In this document: one piece after another, positions 25,102-34,406 of the stretch | How positions within the stretch are numbered: position 1 is the first letter of the stretch | How the letters are laid out: each line of letters opens with the position of its first letter | Origin: an uncultured Lachnospiraceae bacterium | Lineage (GTDB): Bacteria > Bacillota > Clostridia > Lachnospirales > Lachnospiraceae | Assembly: GCA_910588815.1 (NCBI GenBank) | Contig: CAJUQY010000017.1 | Location: forward strand, 1-53,150 | Direction: 5' to 3' | DNA: 53,150 nucleotides | Notes under the pieces: generated by a model | What the model saw: only the letters and a program-made list of their open reading frames with translations | Databases searched by the model: none | What the model was told of the DNA's origin: nothing | Made by a program: the position numbers and the translations under genes

Positions 25102-25722
25102 ATGGAATTATATTTGATCCGTCACGGAAAGACAAAGGGAAACGGCGAGGGGCGTTACATCGGTTCGACGGATGAGCCTTTGAGCGCGGAGGGAAGACGG
25201 GAGCTTACGGAGGTTCTGTGGAAGGGCGGTTACCGGGGGACAGGCCTAAAAAAGCCCCTGGCGGTTTATGTGAGCGGCCTTGTCCGGACGCAGGAGACGG
25301 CAGGGCTTTTGTTCCCGGAGGCAGAACTGACCGTACGATGCGGTTTTAATGAATGTGATTTTGGAGAATTTGAGAATAAGAGTTATGAGGAGTTAAAAGA
25401 AAATCCTGCCTATGCGGCTTGGATTGAGAGCAGTGGTGTTCTGGCGCCGCCGGGCGGCGAGGCCAAGGCGGATTTTGCCGGAAGAACCCTCCGGGCCTTC
25501 GAGGAGGCTGTCTCGGAACAGCTCTCCAAAGGGGAGGAAGGAGCGGTGGCCTTTGTGGTCCACGGGGGAAGCATAATGGCAATCCTGGAGCATTATGGCT
25601 TTCCGAGGGAAGGGTTTTATCATTGGCAGGCAAAGAACGGCTGCGGCTACCGGGCAGTGCTGCATGGCGGGAAGTGGCTGGCCGGAGAACGAAATTTGAC
25701 AGAAATCAGGAGTATTCCATGA
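25102..25722 (+). CDS. cobC: Alpha-ribazole phosphatase-like histidine phosphatase
   Basis: Histidine-phosphatase (phosphoglycerate-mutase-like) enzyme expected to remove phosphate from alpha-ribazole-5'-phosphate or adenosylcobalamin-5'-phosphate. The 206-residue product has the catalytic LIRHGKT (H8 phosphorylated), SGLVRTQETA, and a late VVHGGSIMAIL with the second histidine. ATG 25102 has GGAGAAGAG 6 bases upstream; an in-frame ATG at 25090 is possible. Function is inferred from position between cobS and cbiB; family members have many substrates. Confidence 0.85.
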   Translation: MELYLIRHGKTKGNGEGRYIGSTDEPLSAEGRRELTEVLWKGGYRGTGLKKPLAVYVSGLVRTQETAGLLFPEAELTVRCGFNECDFGEFENKSYEELKENPAYAAWIESSGVLAPPGGEAKADFAGRTLRAFEEAVSEQLSKGEEGAVAFVVHGGSIMAILEHYGFPREGFYHWQAKNGCGYRAVLHGGKWLAGERNLTEIRSIP

Positions 25723-25723
25723 T

Positions 25724-26704
25724 ATGAATCCATTTGCTGTCCCGGCAATGCTGGGAGTCGGTTTTTTTCTGGATCTGCTCTTCGGCGATCCTTATTGGCT
25801 GCCTCATCCGATCCGCCTGGTGGGAATTTTGATTTCCTGCTTTGAGCGGATGCTTCGAAAATGTTTTCCGAAGACAAAGGGCGGGGAGCTCCTTGGCGGA
25901 GCGGTTTTAGTCCTTTGGGTGGCGGCTTGTTCCACAGGCATTCCCCTGGGGATTCTCTGGCTGGCGGCCCTGGTTCATCCCTATCTGATGTTTGCAATTG
26001 GGAGTATTATGTGCTATCAGCTTCTGGCGGCAAAGTCTCTGCGGACGGAAAGCATGAAGGTCTGCAGCCGGCTGGAGGCGAAGGATCTCTCCGGGGCAAG
26101 GCAGGCGGTCTCCATGATTGTGGGCCGAGATACCGAGCGTCTCACCGAGGAGGGAGTTGCCAAGGCTGCGGTGGAGACTGTGGCGGAGAACACCTCAGAC
26201 GGGGTCCTGGCCCCTCTGTTTTATATGGCGCTTGGCGGCCCGGTCCTCGGCTTTTTTTATAAGGCGGTCAATACTATGGATTCCATGGTCGCCTATAAAA
26301 ATGACAAATATCTGTATTTTGGGCGGGCGGCGGCCAGGCTGGACGATATCTGCAATTTCATTCCGGCAAGATTTTCGGCATGGCTTATGATCCTTGCCAG
26401 CGGCCTTTTGGGGCTGGACTTTAGGGGCGCGTTCCAGATATATCTGAGAGACCGGAAAAACCATGCCAGTCCCAATTCGGCGCAAACGGAGTCGGTCTGC
26501 GCGGGGGCCCTCGGCGTGGAATTGGCGGGAGATGCCTGGTATTTCGGCGTCCTCCACAAAAAAAAGACCATCGGAACGGCAAAGCGGCCGGTGGTTCCGG
26601 ATGATATCAGGCTGGCAAACCGCCTCATGTACGGGACGGCAGTTCTGGGACTGCTCTTGTTTGGGGGGGCGTCGGCCCTGATTTACGGAGTGTGGATTTT
26701 CTGA
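25724..26704 (+). CDS. cbiB: Adenosylcobinamide-phosphate synthase CbiB
   Basis: Membrane enzyme attaching (R)-1-amino-2-propanol phosphate to adenosylcobyric acid. The 326-residue product has LDLLFGDPYWLPHPIRLVG near the start, VAENTSDGVLAPLFY and several membrane segments, typical of CbiB/CobD. It begins one base after the cobC stop. Downstream cobD makes its aminopropanol phosphate substrate. Confidence 0.95.
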   Translation: MNPFAVPAMLGVGFFLDLLFGDPYWLPHPIRLVGILISCFERMLRKCFPKTKGGELLGGAVLVLWVAACSTGIPLGILWLAALVHPYLMFAIGSIMCYQLLAAKSLRTESMKVCSRLEAKDLSGARQAVSMIVGRDTERLTEEGVAKAAVETVAENTSDGVLAPLFYMALGGPVLGFFYKAVNTMDSMVAYKNDKYLYFGRAAARLDDICNFIPARFSAWLMILASGLLGLDFRGAFQIYLRDRKNHASPNSAQTESVCAGALGVELAGDAWYFGVLHKKKTIGTAKRPVVPDDIRLANRLMYGTAVLGLLLFGGASALIYGVWIF

Positions 26705-26766
26705 CGGCAAAGCTGGACGGTTCCCTGCCGTGCGGTAAATGCAGTATATCTTTAAGGAGGGCGGCG

Positions 26767-27834
26767 ATGGGCAGGCATATTCACGGGGGAAATATCTACC
26801 AATACAAACAGATACTGGATTTTTCGGCTAACCTGAATCCCCTCGGGATGCCGGAGTCGGTGAGGAGAGCGGCCGTTTCCGGCGTCGGGCGGGCAGAGCA
26901 TTATCCGGAGCCGGACTGTGCGAAGCTTCGGGAACGGATCGGAAGTTCTCTGGGGGTCGGACCGGATCAAGTCATCTTCGGCAATGGAGCGACGGAGATT
27001 GTCTTTCTGGCGGCGGCGGCCATGCGGCCAAGGCGGGCGCTGCTTTTTGCTCCCACTTATGCCGAGTATGAGGAGGCCTTTACGGCCTACGGCTGTGAAT
27101 GCCGGTATTATCTGCTCAGGGAAGAGAAGGGTTTTCTCCCGGGGGAGGATTTCCGGGAACAGATTACGCCGGAGCTTGATCTCATTGTGATCTGCAATCC
27201 CAACAATCCGACGGGAGGCCTGTTGACGCGCGGCTTTATTTCCGGGGTTTTGGAACGGTGCAGGGAGACGGGAAGCATGCTGTTTCTGGACGAGTCCTTT
27301 ATGGAGCTGACCGGAAACAAAGAAGAATCGTCGGCGGAACCCTTTCTCCCATCCAGACATTTATTTCTTCTCAAATCCATGACAAAGACTTATGCCATGG
27401 CCGGTCTCAGACTTGGCTATGGAGCTTCCGGGAACAGAGAACTGATTGACCGGATGTATCAGTATAAGCCCTCCTGGAATGTCTCCCTCCCCGCCCAGGA
27501 GGCCGGGGAGGCAGCGGTTTCGGAGACCGGTTACCTGAAACAGTCCCTTCGGTATATTGAGAGGGAGCGGCAGTTCCTTTTGGAAGCCCTGGAGGAGTTT
27601 CCGGTTCGGGTTTATGAGGGGGCGGCCAACTATCTCTTTTTTTCCTGTGGGAGGACCGACCTGAAGGAGGCATGCTTGCGGCATGGGGTTTTGCTCCGGG
27701 ACTGCGGGAATTACCGGGGCCTTGCGGCGGGTTATTACCGGATTGCCGTGCGGACCCATGAGGAAAACAGGCGGCTGGTACAGGTGTTCAGGCAAGTTTT
27801 TGACAAAACAGAGACATTTGGGGAAAAAGGATAA
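26767..27834 (+). CDS. cobD: L-threonine-O-3-phosphate decarboxylase
   Basis: PLP-dependent decarboxylase giving (R)-1-amino-2-propanol O-2-phosphate, the linker of the nucleotide loop. The 355-residue product starts GRHIHGGNIYQY and has DFSANLNPLG, CNPNNPTGGL and the PLP lysine in SMTKTYAMAGLRLGYG (aminotransferase fold I). ATG 26767 follows AAGGAGG by 6 bases; the frame is open upstream to 26692 within cbiB. The name follows Salmonella CobD, not the Pseudomonas CobD (CbiB). Threonine kinase PduX or similar is not in the window. Confidence 0.93.
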   Translation: MGRHIHGGNIYQYKQILDFSANLNPLGMPESVRRAAVSGVGRAEHYPEPDCAKLRERIGSSLGVGPDQVIFGNGATEIVFLAAAAMRPRRALLFAPTYAEYEEAFTAYGCECRYYLLREEKGFLPGEDFREQITPELDLIVICNPNNPTGGLLTRGFISGVLERCRETGSMLFLDESFMELTGNKEESSAEPFLPSRHLFLLKSMTKTYAMAGLRLGYGASGNRELIDRMYQYKPSWNVSLPAQEAGEAAVSETGYLKQSLRYIERERQFLLEALEEFPVRVYEGAANYLFFSCGRTDLKEACLRHGVLLRDCGNYRGLAAGYYRIAVRTHEENRRLVQVFRQVFDKTETFGEKG

Positions 27835-27843
27835 GGAGGGCGT

Positions 27844-29343
27844 ATGGCGGCGAAGGCGATTATGATACAGGGAACCATGTCCAATGCGGGGAAGAGCCTG
27901 CTCACCGGGGGACTTCTCAGGGTCATGAGGCAGGACGGTTATCGGGTGGCTCCCTTTAAATCCCAAAATATGGCCTTGAATTCCTTTATCACGGAGGAAG
28001 GGCTGGAAATGGGCCGTGCCCAGGTGATGCAGGCGGAGGCGGCCGGCATCAAACCTTCGGTGCGGATGAATCCGATCCTCTTAAAGCCCACCAACGACAC
28101 AGGCTCCCAGGTGATTGTAGGCGGCGAGGTCCGGGGCAACATGGCGGCCAGGGATTATTTTCGTTATAAAAAAGAATTGATACCGGATATTATGCGGGCC
28201 TACGAATCGCTGGCGGAGGAGTATGATATTCTGGTGCTGGAGGGGGCGGGAAGTCCGGCGGAGATCAATCTGAAGACGGACGACATTGTCAACATGGGTA
28301 TGGCGAGACTTGCAAAGGCGCCGGTCCTTCTGGCCGGGGACATCGACCGGGGCGGGGTTTTTGCCCAGCTTGTGGGCACCATAGAGCTTCTCTCCAAAGA
28401 GGAGAGGGCCATGGTAAAGGGCACGGTCATCAATAAATTCCGGGGAGACAAGACCATACTGGATCCCGGGATCGCCATGCTGGAGGAACGGATCAACATC
28501 CCGACGGTGGGAGTGATTCCCTATCTCCCGGTGGACATTGACGATGAGGACAGCCTGACGGAACGGTTCGACCGGAAAGAAGCAGGGGGACTTCTGGATA
28601 TTGCGGTGGTCCGCGTTCCTCGGATCTCCAACTTTACAGATTTTAAGCCCTTCGAGGCCATGGAGGGCGTAAGCGTCCGGTATGTGGATGGGGCAGGCAG
28701 GCTGGGAAATCCGGATCTGATCTTCCTTCCGGGCACGAAGAACACCATGGAGGATCTCCTCTGGATGCGGCAGAACGGACTGGAAGCGGCAGTTCTCAAG
28801 GCGGCGGCATCGGGGGCGCTTATCATGGGAATCTGCGGCGGTTTTCAGATGCTGGGAGAGACCTTGGCAGACCCCTACGGCGTGGAAGCAGGGGGAAGCA
28901 TCCGGGGCATGGGACTTCTTCCCATGGATACGGTCTTTGAAAAGCAGAAGACCAGAACCCAGACGAAGGGGGCGTTCCAAAAGATAACCGGAGGCTTTGC
29001 AGCGCTTTCCGGTATTCCTTTTTACGGCTATGAGATCCATATGGGGATCAGCGCCTTGAAGGACGGCGGTGCCCCTTTGACAGTTCTTGAAGATTCCGGA
29101 CAGGCAGAGGGAGCCTTTTCGGGGAATGTCTGTGGGACTTATGTCCATGGGATCTTTGACGGGGAGGAAGCCGCCAGGGCAATGCTTAAGCTTCTCTGCC
29201 GGAGGAAGGGGCTTTCCGACGAAGCTGTGCATGCCTTTGACCTGAATGCGTATAAGGAGCGGCAGTATGACCTTTTGGCCGACGCCGTGCGGGAAAACAT
29301 GGACATGGGGGCTGTTTATCGGATTTTGGAGGCTGGGATATGA
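27844..29343 (+). CDS. cbiP: Cobyric acid synthase
   Basis: Amidates the b, d, e and g carboxylates of adenosylcobyrinic a,c-diamide using glutamine and ATP. The 499-residue product has IQGTMSNAGKSLLTGGLLR and FKSQNMALNS in the synthetase domain, GTKNTMEDL, and the amidotransferase nucleophile in MGICGGFQMLG; a late YVHGIFD holds the histidine. ATG 27844 follows AGGAGG. The stop overlaps the next ATG (ATGA), coupling it to the nucleotidyltransferase gene. Confidence 0.96.
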   Translation: MAAKAIMIQGTMSNAGKSLLTGGLLRVMRQDGYRVAPFKSQNMALNSFITEEGLEMGRAQVMQAEAAGIKPSVRMNPILLKPTNDTGSQVIVGGEVRGNMAARDYFRYKKELIPDIMRAYESLAEEYDILVLEGAGSPAEINLKTDDIVNMGMARLAKAPVLLAGDIDRGGVFAQLVGTIELLSKEERAMVKGTVINKFRGDKTILDPGIAMLEERINIPTVGVIPYLPVDIDDEDSLTERFDRKEAGGLLDIAVVRVPRISNFTDFKPFEAMEGVSVRYVDGAGRLGNPDLIFLPGTKNTMEDLLWMRQNGLEAAVLKAAASGALIMGICGGFQMLGETLADPYGVEAGGSIRGMGLLPMDTVFEKQKTRTQTKGAFQKITGGFAALSGIPFYGYEIHMGISALKDGGAPLTVLEDSGQAEGAFSGNVCGTYVHGIFDGEEAARAMLKLLCRRKGLSDEAVHAFDLNAYKERQYDLLADAVRENMDMGAVYRILEAGI

Positions 29344-29642
29344 GCAAACAGGCAGAGACCGGAATCAGGAAGGAGGCTTTGGAGGAAATCAGAGTTTTTG
29401 CGAGGAGACATCGGCTTGACAAAGTGATTTTGTTTGGTTCCAGAGCGAGAGGCGATTATGGAAGGGCCAGTGATATTGATCTGGCTGTCTCGGGAGGCGA
29501 TATTTTGAATTTTACGCTGGACGTGAAGGAGGAGGTTTCCACGTTACTTACCTTTGATGTGGTAGATCTGGGACAGGAATTAAGAAAAGAGTTTCGCGAG
29601 GCGATTGATCGGGAAGGAATACTGCTTTATGAAAAAGTATGA
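29340..29642 (+). CDS. MNT-domain nucleotidyltransferase (MntA-like antitoxin candidate)
   Basis: A 100-residue minimal nucleotidyltransferase. LFGSRARGDYGRASDIDLAV holds the catalytic pattern GS-x10-DxD (G33, S34, D45, D47). In MntA-HepT systems this protein AMPylates a tyrosine on the HEPN partner and so neutralises it; HI0073/HI0074 is the related prototype. The gene overlaps cbiP by ATGA and the partner gene by 14 bp, so it is translationally linked to the B12 run. Toxin-antitoxin function is inferred, not shown. Confidence 0.85.
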   Translation: MSKQAETGIRKEALEEIRVFARRHRLDKVILFGSRARGDYGRASDIDLAVSGGDILNFTLDVKEEVSTLLTFDVVDLGQELRKEFREAIDREGILLYEKV

Positions 29643-30036
29643 GAACTTTGTGTCGAATCTTGCGGTGCTTGGGAGAGCGGAACAGGAAGATCTGGACAAC
29701 GAATTTATTATAAGTGGAATTATTGACAAATTTTTCCTGCAGTTTGAGCTTGGCTGGAAGCTTTTCAAAGAACTTTTGAGATATGAGGGAAAACAGACGG
29801 CCGCAAGCGGTTCGCCGAGGGAGATTATCAAGGCGGCTTATGCTGTATATGATTTTGTGGATGAGGAAGTGTGGCTGTCTATGCTGAAAGCCAGGAATGA
29901 TATGACCCATATTTATGACGGGGCGGCGGCAAAGCAGATGGTCGGCCGTATTTTAGAACAATATCTTCCGGCTTTTATCAAAGTACAGGAAGCCCTCGAA
30001 GAACGGTACGGAGACTTGTCAAAGGAGGACTTGTGA
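29629..30036 (+). CDS. HEPN-family partner of the nucleotidyltransferase (HI0074/HepT-like)
   Basis: A 135-residue all-helical protein of the HI0074 (nucleotidyltransferase substrate-binding) type. The motif KARNDMTHIYD gives R89-x4-H94-x-Y96, the RX4HXY pattern of HEPN RNases, in which Y96 is the AMPylated residue in characterised HepT. ATG 29629 overlaps the MNT gene by 14 bp and follows GGAAGGAA. Known HepT proteins are toxins cleaving RNA; here the activity is untested. No gene follows for 124 bp. Confidence 0.83.
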   Translation: MKKYENFVSNLAVLGRAEQEDLDNEFIISGIIDKFFLQFELGWKLFKELLRYEGKQTAASGSPREIIKAAYAVYDFVDEEVWLSMLKARNDMTHIYDGAAAKQMVGRILEQYLPAFIKVQEALEERYGDLSKEDL

Positions 30037-30098
30037 ACGGTTTTATCCATGTTTACCGGCTGGGAGGGAGAAAGAAAAACTTCTCATTTGTGATATGC

Positions 30099-30128
30099 TG
30101 GACGAAACCAGGGGGGATGTAGTATAAT
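30099..30128 (+). promoter_or_regulatory. Promoter of the lipoprotein gene
   Basis: TGGACG (30099-30104) and a perfect TATAAT (30123-30128) are 18 bp apart, 32 bp before the start codon. Confidence 0.55.
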
Positions 30129-30160
30129 CAGGATAATATACAGAGAAGGGGTATGTGAAT

Positions 30161-31600
30161 ATGAAGAAAAAAACGCGTTACGTCCTATATGGCGCCATGG
30201 CAATTCTGCTGTCTCTGGCTGCAGTACTTGTGGGGTGCGGCAAGAAACAGAAGGTGACGGCAGATAGTTTGATGGAAGAAGTTATAGCCAATATGGAAGA
30301 AATGAAGTCGGCCCATATGGATCTGGGGGCAGACATCACTATGGGGATCAAGCAGAGCGGGATCAGCATGGATCTGGAAGTGAACGTGGATATGGGCATG
30401 GAGGTGACCGACGACCCGTCTGCGGCCCACATAGAGGCAGTCGTGTCCATGAACCTGATGGGAATCAGCATGGAGATAGAGAGTTATTCCGTCGAGGAAG
30501 ACGGAAAACAGGTTACCTACAACAATGTGGAGGAAGAGTGGATCAGGCAGGAACAGCCCATAGAGCAGAAATCCGCGGATATTAATGCCATATTCGCAGG
30601 TGCAACATCCTATGAGCTTCAGGACAAGATGGAAAAAGTGGACGGCAGAGAGGTTTACGTCCTGAACGGAAAAGTGGACGGCAAATACATGGAGAGCGTG
30701 ATGGGAGAGGTCTCCGACGGTATAGGCAGCTTTTCCTTCGACTGGTCGAAGATGGAGATGGACATGGTCGTCAAAATCGATGCGAAAACGAAGCGTCCGG
30801 TGGAGGCGGAGATTGACTGCAAAGATGCCCTGGAAGAACTGATGAAGGGGGCGATGGGAGCGGCCGGAGCCGAAGACGCAGACGTTTCCATCAAAGAATT
30901 TGTCATGACCTGCACCTATAAGAGTTTCAACGACGTGGATGAGATTGTCGTGCCGGAGAAGGTGAAAGCGGCGGCCAGGACAAAAGGCTCTTCCGGAGAA
31001 AACGACACTTTGGATGATTTTTTAAAAAACAGCCAGCCGGAGAGCGATCTTCCCGAAGCATCCTCAGTTCCCTCTGCGGAGGGAAGCGCAGAAACGGAAG
31101 CAGGAGTTCCAACGCCCAACGCGGACGGAACTTATACGCTTATGAATTTTTGGGGGAGCGGCAAAAGTGTGAATATTTCCGTACCGTCCGGCTATGAGTT
31201 TTCCATATATTCCGACAGCCAGTATCTGGCTTTTGAAGACACTCTGGACCGGGAGTTTGACTATGTGTCCGTCTGTTACATGCTGGATGACGATTATACG
31301 GAAGAAGAAATGACGGAATACTATATGCAGGGCGCCGAATATTACAAGGAAGACGAAGACTATTCCGATTTGGACATTCAGGAAAAGAAGACTGTGCAAA
31401 TAAACGGACGGGATGTGAGCTATGTGAAATTTGTCTATACTTACAATAAAGGCAGCTATTATACGGAATACAACATCTGGACTTTCCTTCCGGACGGACA
31501 GGTAGTTCAGTGCAAAGTGGAAGAGAGAAGCTATGACGGCCCCTGCGACATTCTGGACGACAACATCGTGGAAACGGTAATGTTGGCAGTCCAGGGATAG
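30161..31600 (+). CDS. Predicted lipoprotein of unknown function
   Basis: A 479-residue exported protein. Residues 1-26 form a lipoprotein signal peptide (MKKKTRYVLYGAMAILLSL, then VLVGC, lipidated C26). About 34-260 resemble LolA/LppX-fold lipoproteins such as DUF6612: repeated amphipathic strands and a SMEIESYSVEEDGKQV-like segment. A Ser/Glu-rich linker follows (about 275-325), then a second folded part (about 335-479) rich in Tyr and Asp. ATG 30161 follows AGAAGGGG; GTG 30155 is also in frame. Probably anchored on the outer face of the membrane; ligand unknown. Confidence 0.7.
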   Translation: MKKKTRYVLYGAMAILLSLAAVLVGCGKKQKVTADSLMEEVIANMEEMKSAHMDLGADITMGIKQSGISMDLEVNVDMGMEVTDDPSAAHIEAVVSMNLMGISMEIESYSVEEDGKQVTYNNVEEEWIRQEQPIEQKSADINAIFAGATSYELQDKMEKVDGREVYVLNGKVDGKYMESVMGEVSDGIGSFSFDWSKMEMDMVVKIDAKTKRPVEAEIDCKDALEELMKGAMGAAGAEDADVSIKEFVMTCTYKSFNDVDEIVVPEKVKAAARTKGSSGENDTLDDFLKNSQPESDLPEASSVPSAEGSAETEAGVPTPNADGTYTLMNFWGSGKSVNISVPSGYEFSIYSDSQYLAFEDTLDREFDYVSVCYMLDDDYTEEEMTEYYMQGAEYYKEDEDYSDLDIQEKKTVQINGRDVSYVKFVYTYNKGSYYTEYNIWTFLPDGQVVQCKVEERSYDGPCDILDDNIVETVMLAVQG

Positions 31601-31654
31601 AAAAAAGCCTGTTCCTGCTTTGCGGCAGATGGCTTGACGAAAGAGGTGTGGAAC

Positions 31655-33031
31655 ATGTCTCACAGGCTCAAACAGAACCTGGAGAGCCTGATCGATCACT
31701 ATGCAGCGTTTTGTCTCGCCCTGGCTGTGGTGATCCTTTCCCTGATCGGTGTGGGAGACGTACGTATGACGGGCCTGGTGGGGCTCTTTCTGTGCGGGGT
31801 GGGCATGACCCGGAATTTTGCACGGGTGGATCTGCGGATACTGCTCCCTCTGGTTCTCTACGATTTGGCCGCGATGGCTTCTTCTTATATGGCTTATGGA
31901 ACGATTGTGGACGGCTACGGAGCCATGCACGCCGTCTTTCCCGTCATCTATCTGCTGACGGCCTGCCTGGACGCAGAAGAGCTGCGTCTGCTGAGGCGTT
32001 GCTGTGTCCTTTGGGCAGGAGGCGTGGCAGCGGCCGGGATAGGCCGGTTTGTTTTTCGGGCTGTTGTCTCTCAGCAGGCCGGCCGGATGGCCGGCCTGCT
32101 GGGCAATGCCAACGCCATGGGGATTTTTCTGGTAATTGGCTGGTTTGCCCTGATATATTGTTTCGAGGAGGACCAAGGACAGGGCGGCGGCCGGTTTTTG
32201 CTTAGGATGGAACCGATCCTGCTGATCGCCCTGGCCCTGACTTTGTCCATGGGCAGTTTTTTGGCTATGGCGGCCGGGATCGCGGTGCTGCTTGCCGGAA
32301 AAAAACGGGATGCTTCCGTGGGGGAAACCTTCCGGTATGCCTGCAGGCTCCTGGCCCGGGCCTCCTGGGGAATGGGGACGGGGGTGCTGCTCTATCTGGC
32401 AGCGGCCCGGATCAGCGTTCCCTGGCTGTGTCTGCTTTTGCCTGCGTATGGAGTGGCGATGGCGGCATGCTGGAACACCTTTGAGAATTTTTTAAAAGTG
32501 CATGTCCGGACATCCCTTATGATGTCTGTGCTGGGAATTTCAGTAGCGGTGGCGGTAATGGCCTTGAGACCCAGCGCCGTTTCTACTTTTGCCGAGCGGC
32601 TGGAAATGATGGAGAGCGGCATTGGCTATCTTGCGGCAGCGCCCCTTTTCGGAGTCGGGCCTTTCTGGTGGAGGATTTTGGATTTAAACGACGGCGGGAC
32701 ATATTTCAACACCTGGCACATTCACAACATACCCATCCATGTGGGAGTGGAGATGGGCTGGTTCGCCATGGCAATGGTGATTTTCCTCGGGTTCCGTGCC
32801 CTGAGCAAGAAAAAAGCGCCCTCCCTGCGGGCGGGTACTGCCGCCTTTCTGTTTCACAATTTGATGGATACCAGCTTTTTCTACCTGGGGATCACGGCCT
32901 TTACGCTGGCGGCGGCAGGGGAACCGGATGAGGGAGGGAGGAGCATAGGCAGTGTGGCAGTGAAGGTTATCTTTGCTTTATTTGCAGGACTTTTTGCCTA
33001 CAGCCTGTACCGTGCCGCGGGTGGGCCGTAG
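31655..33031 (+). CDS. O-antigen ligase/polymerase-like membrane protein
   Basis: A 458-residue polytopic membrane protein with about ten or more hydrophobic segments. The Wzy/WaaL-like signature is present: MAGLLGNANAMGIFLVIGWF and, late, FGVGPFWWR followed by a loop with TWHIHNIPIHVGVEMG and HNLMDTSFFYL. Members polymerise or transfer surface glycans. No glycosyltransferase, flippase or sortase neighbours are present, so the substrate is unknown. ATG 31655 follows GAGGTG; the frame also opens at 31634. It follows the lipoprotein by 54 bp and is convergent with the MATE gene. Confidence 0.72.
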   Translation: MSHRLKQNLESLIDHYAAFCLALAVVILSLIGVGDVRMTGLVGLFLCGVGMTRNFARVDLRILLPLVLYDLAAMASSYMAYGTIVDGYGAMHAVFPVIYLLTACLDAEELRLLRRCCVLWAGGVAAAGIGRFVFRAVVSQQAGRMAGLLGNANAMGIFLVIGWFALIYCFEEDQGQGGGRFLLRMEPILLIALALTLSMGSFLAMAAGIAVLLAGKKRDASVGETFRYACRLLARASWGMGTGVLLYLAAARISVPWLCLLLPAYGVAMAACWNTFENFLKVHVRTSLMMSVLGISVAVAVMALRPSAVSTFAERLEMMESGIGYLAAAPLFGVGPFWWRILDLNDGGTYFNTWHIHNIPIHVGVEMGWFAMAMVIFLGFRALSKKKAPSLRAGTAAFLFHNLMDTSFFYLGITAFTLAAAGEPDEGGRSIGSVAVKVIFALFAGLFAYSLYRAAGGP

Positions 33032-33054
33032 AGGCCTGAAAGCTTATCGGTAAA

Positions 33055-34392
33055 CTACTTTTCGTATTGATATTTTTTTCTGTATTTTACAAACATGGCC
33101 ATCGACAGGCAGACTGCCGCGAATTCCGCAGCGGGTGTTGCCAGCCATACGCCTGTTACACCCCAGACTGCCGGGAGTATTAGCATGGCAATAACCATAA
33201 ATACAAAGGAACGGGAAAAGGCAAGTATGGCAGAAATAAGTCCATTGGATAATGCCGTAAACATTCCGCTTACAAACACATTAAGTCCGATAAAAATCAG
33301 AGCAAGGGAACAAATGCGGTTTCCCCTGACGGCCAGATCATAAACCGGATTATCCGGACGGGCGAATACCGATACAAGCGGTTCCGTAACCACAAGGGAG
33401 ATAACCAATGTGACAACGGCAATGGCGCCAATCAATCTCAAACTCATCCGCACCAGCTTTTTCAGCTTTTCATGGTTTTGTTCACCATAGTAAAAGCTGA
33501 TCATAGGCGCCACACCGTAAGAGTAGCCCGTATATAAGGAAGTTGCAAACATCAGCACATACATGATAATGGTAATCGCGGCGACCCCATTTTCCCCCAC
33601 ATATTTTAACATGGTCCAGTTAAACATCATGGTAACGATACCTGTCACCAACGCGGCCGCCATTTCTGAACTTCCGTTTGCGGCAGCATGGAGTAAAGTT
33701 TTGAAATGACATGCGGGTTTTACAAAATGAAGCATACATTTTTTGCCGGAGAACATTCCTATACCCACAACCGCCGTTACAGAATATCCCAAGCCGGTTG
33801 CAACTGCCGCCCCTGCGATACCCATATCCAGTAAGGCAATCAGTACATAATCAAGCACCATATTCAAAATACCGCCCACAATGGAGCAGACCATAGACAA
33901 AGCAGATTTCCCGGCAGCAATCATGTAGAGGGTAAAGTTATTCATCAAAAGGATTGGTATGATAAAAATCAAATACCGGCTCAAATAAAGACGGCAGCAG
34001 GACAGTACTTTCGGCGACAGAGCCATACTTTCAAAAATTTTGTCCATTACAAGATAGCCAAGACAGGACATGATAAATCCTGCAATCACATTGACAATGA
34101 TTAAAAACGTGAAATCTTCATTTGCTTCTCTGGTCTTTTGCTCCCCCATTTTTTTCATAATGACCGCACTTCCGCCTGTGGCAAGCATGGTGGAAACCGC
34201 TGTTACAAACGCGATGACAGGAGCTGTCAGATTGACGGCGGACAGAGCGTCTGTTCCAATCAGGTTAGAAACAAATAAACCGTCTACCATTGTGTAAAAA
34301 GACATAAATACAGTCATGACAATCGTCGGAATGGCAAATTTCATAACATTCCCTACTGTGACAGGCCGGTTGTACGCATTTTCGCTTTTCAT
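33055..34392 (-). CDS. MATE family efflux transporter
   Basis: A 445-residue MATE pump, expected to export cationic drugs or dyes in exchange for Na+ or H+. About 12 hydrophobic segments are present; FAIPTIVMTVFMSFYTMVDG opens the family fold and ends ...LSAVNLTAP. The start (complement of 34390-34392) follows AAGGAGGA; the frame is open further upstream through the regulator gene, but those residues are not MATE-like. Codons look AT-richer than the neighbours. Its promoter has a MerR-type 19-bp spacer with a palindrome, so control by the divergent MerR gene is likely. Confidence 0.9.
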   Translation of the reverse strand: MKSENAYNRPVTVGNVMKFAIPTIVMTVFMSFYTMVDGLFVSNLIGTDALSAVNLTAPVIAFVTAVSTMLATGGSAVIMKKMGEQKTREANEDFTFLIIVNVIAGFIMSCLGYLVMDKIFESMALSPKVLSCCRLYLSRYLIFIIPILLMNNFTLYMIAAGKSALSMVCSIVGGILNMVLDYVLIALLDMGIAGAAVATGLGYSVTAVVGIGMFSGKKCMLHFVKPACHFKTLLHAAANGSSEMAAALVTGIVTMMFNWTMLKYVGENGVAAITIIMYVLMFATSLYTGYSYGVAPMISFYYGEQNHEKLKKLVRMSLRLIGAIAVVTLVISLVVTEPLVSVFARPDNPVYDLAVRGNRICSLALIFIGLNVFVSGMFTALSNGLISAILAFSRSFVFMVIAMLILPAVWGVTGVWLATPAAEFAAVCLSMAMFVKYRKKYQYEK

Positions 34393-34406
34393 GATGAAAA
34401 TCCTCC

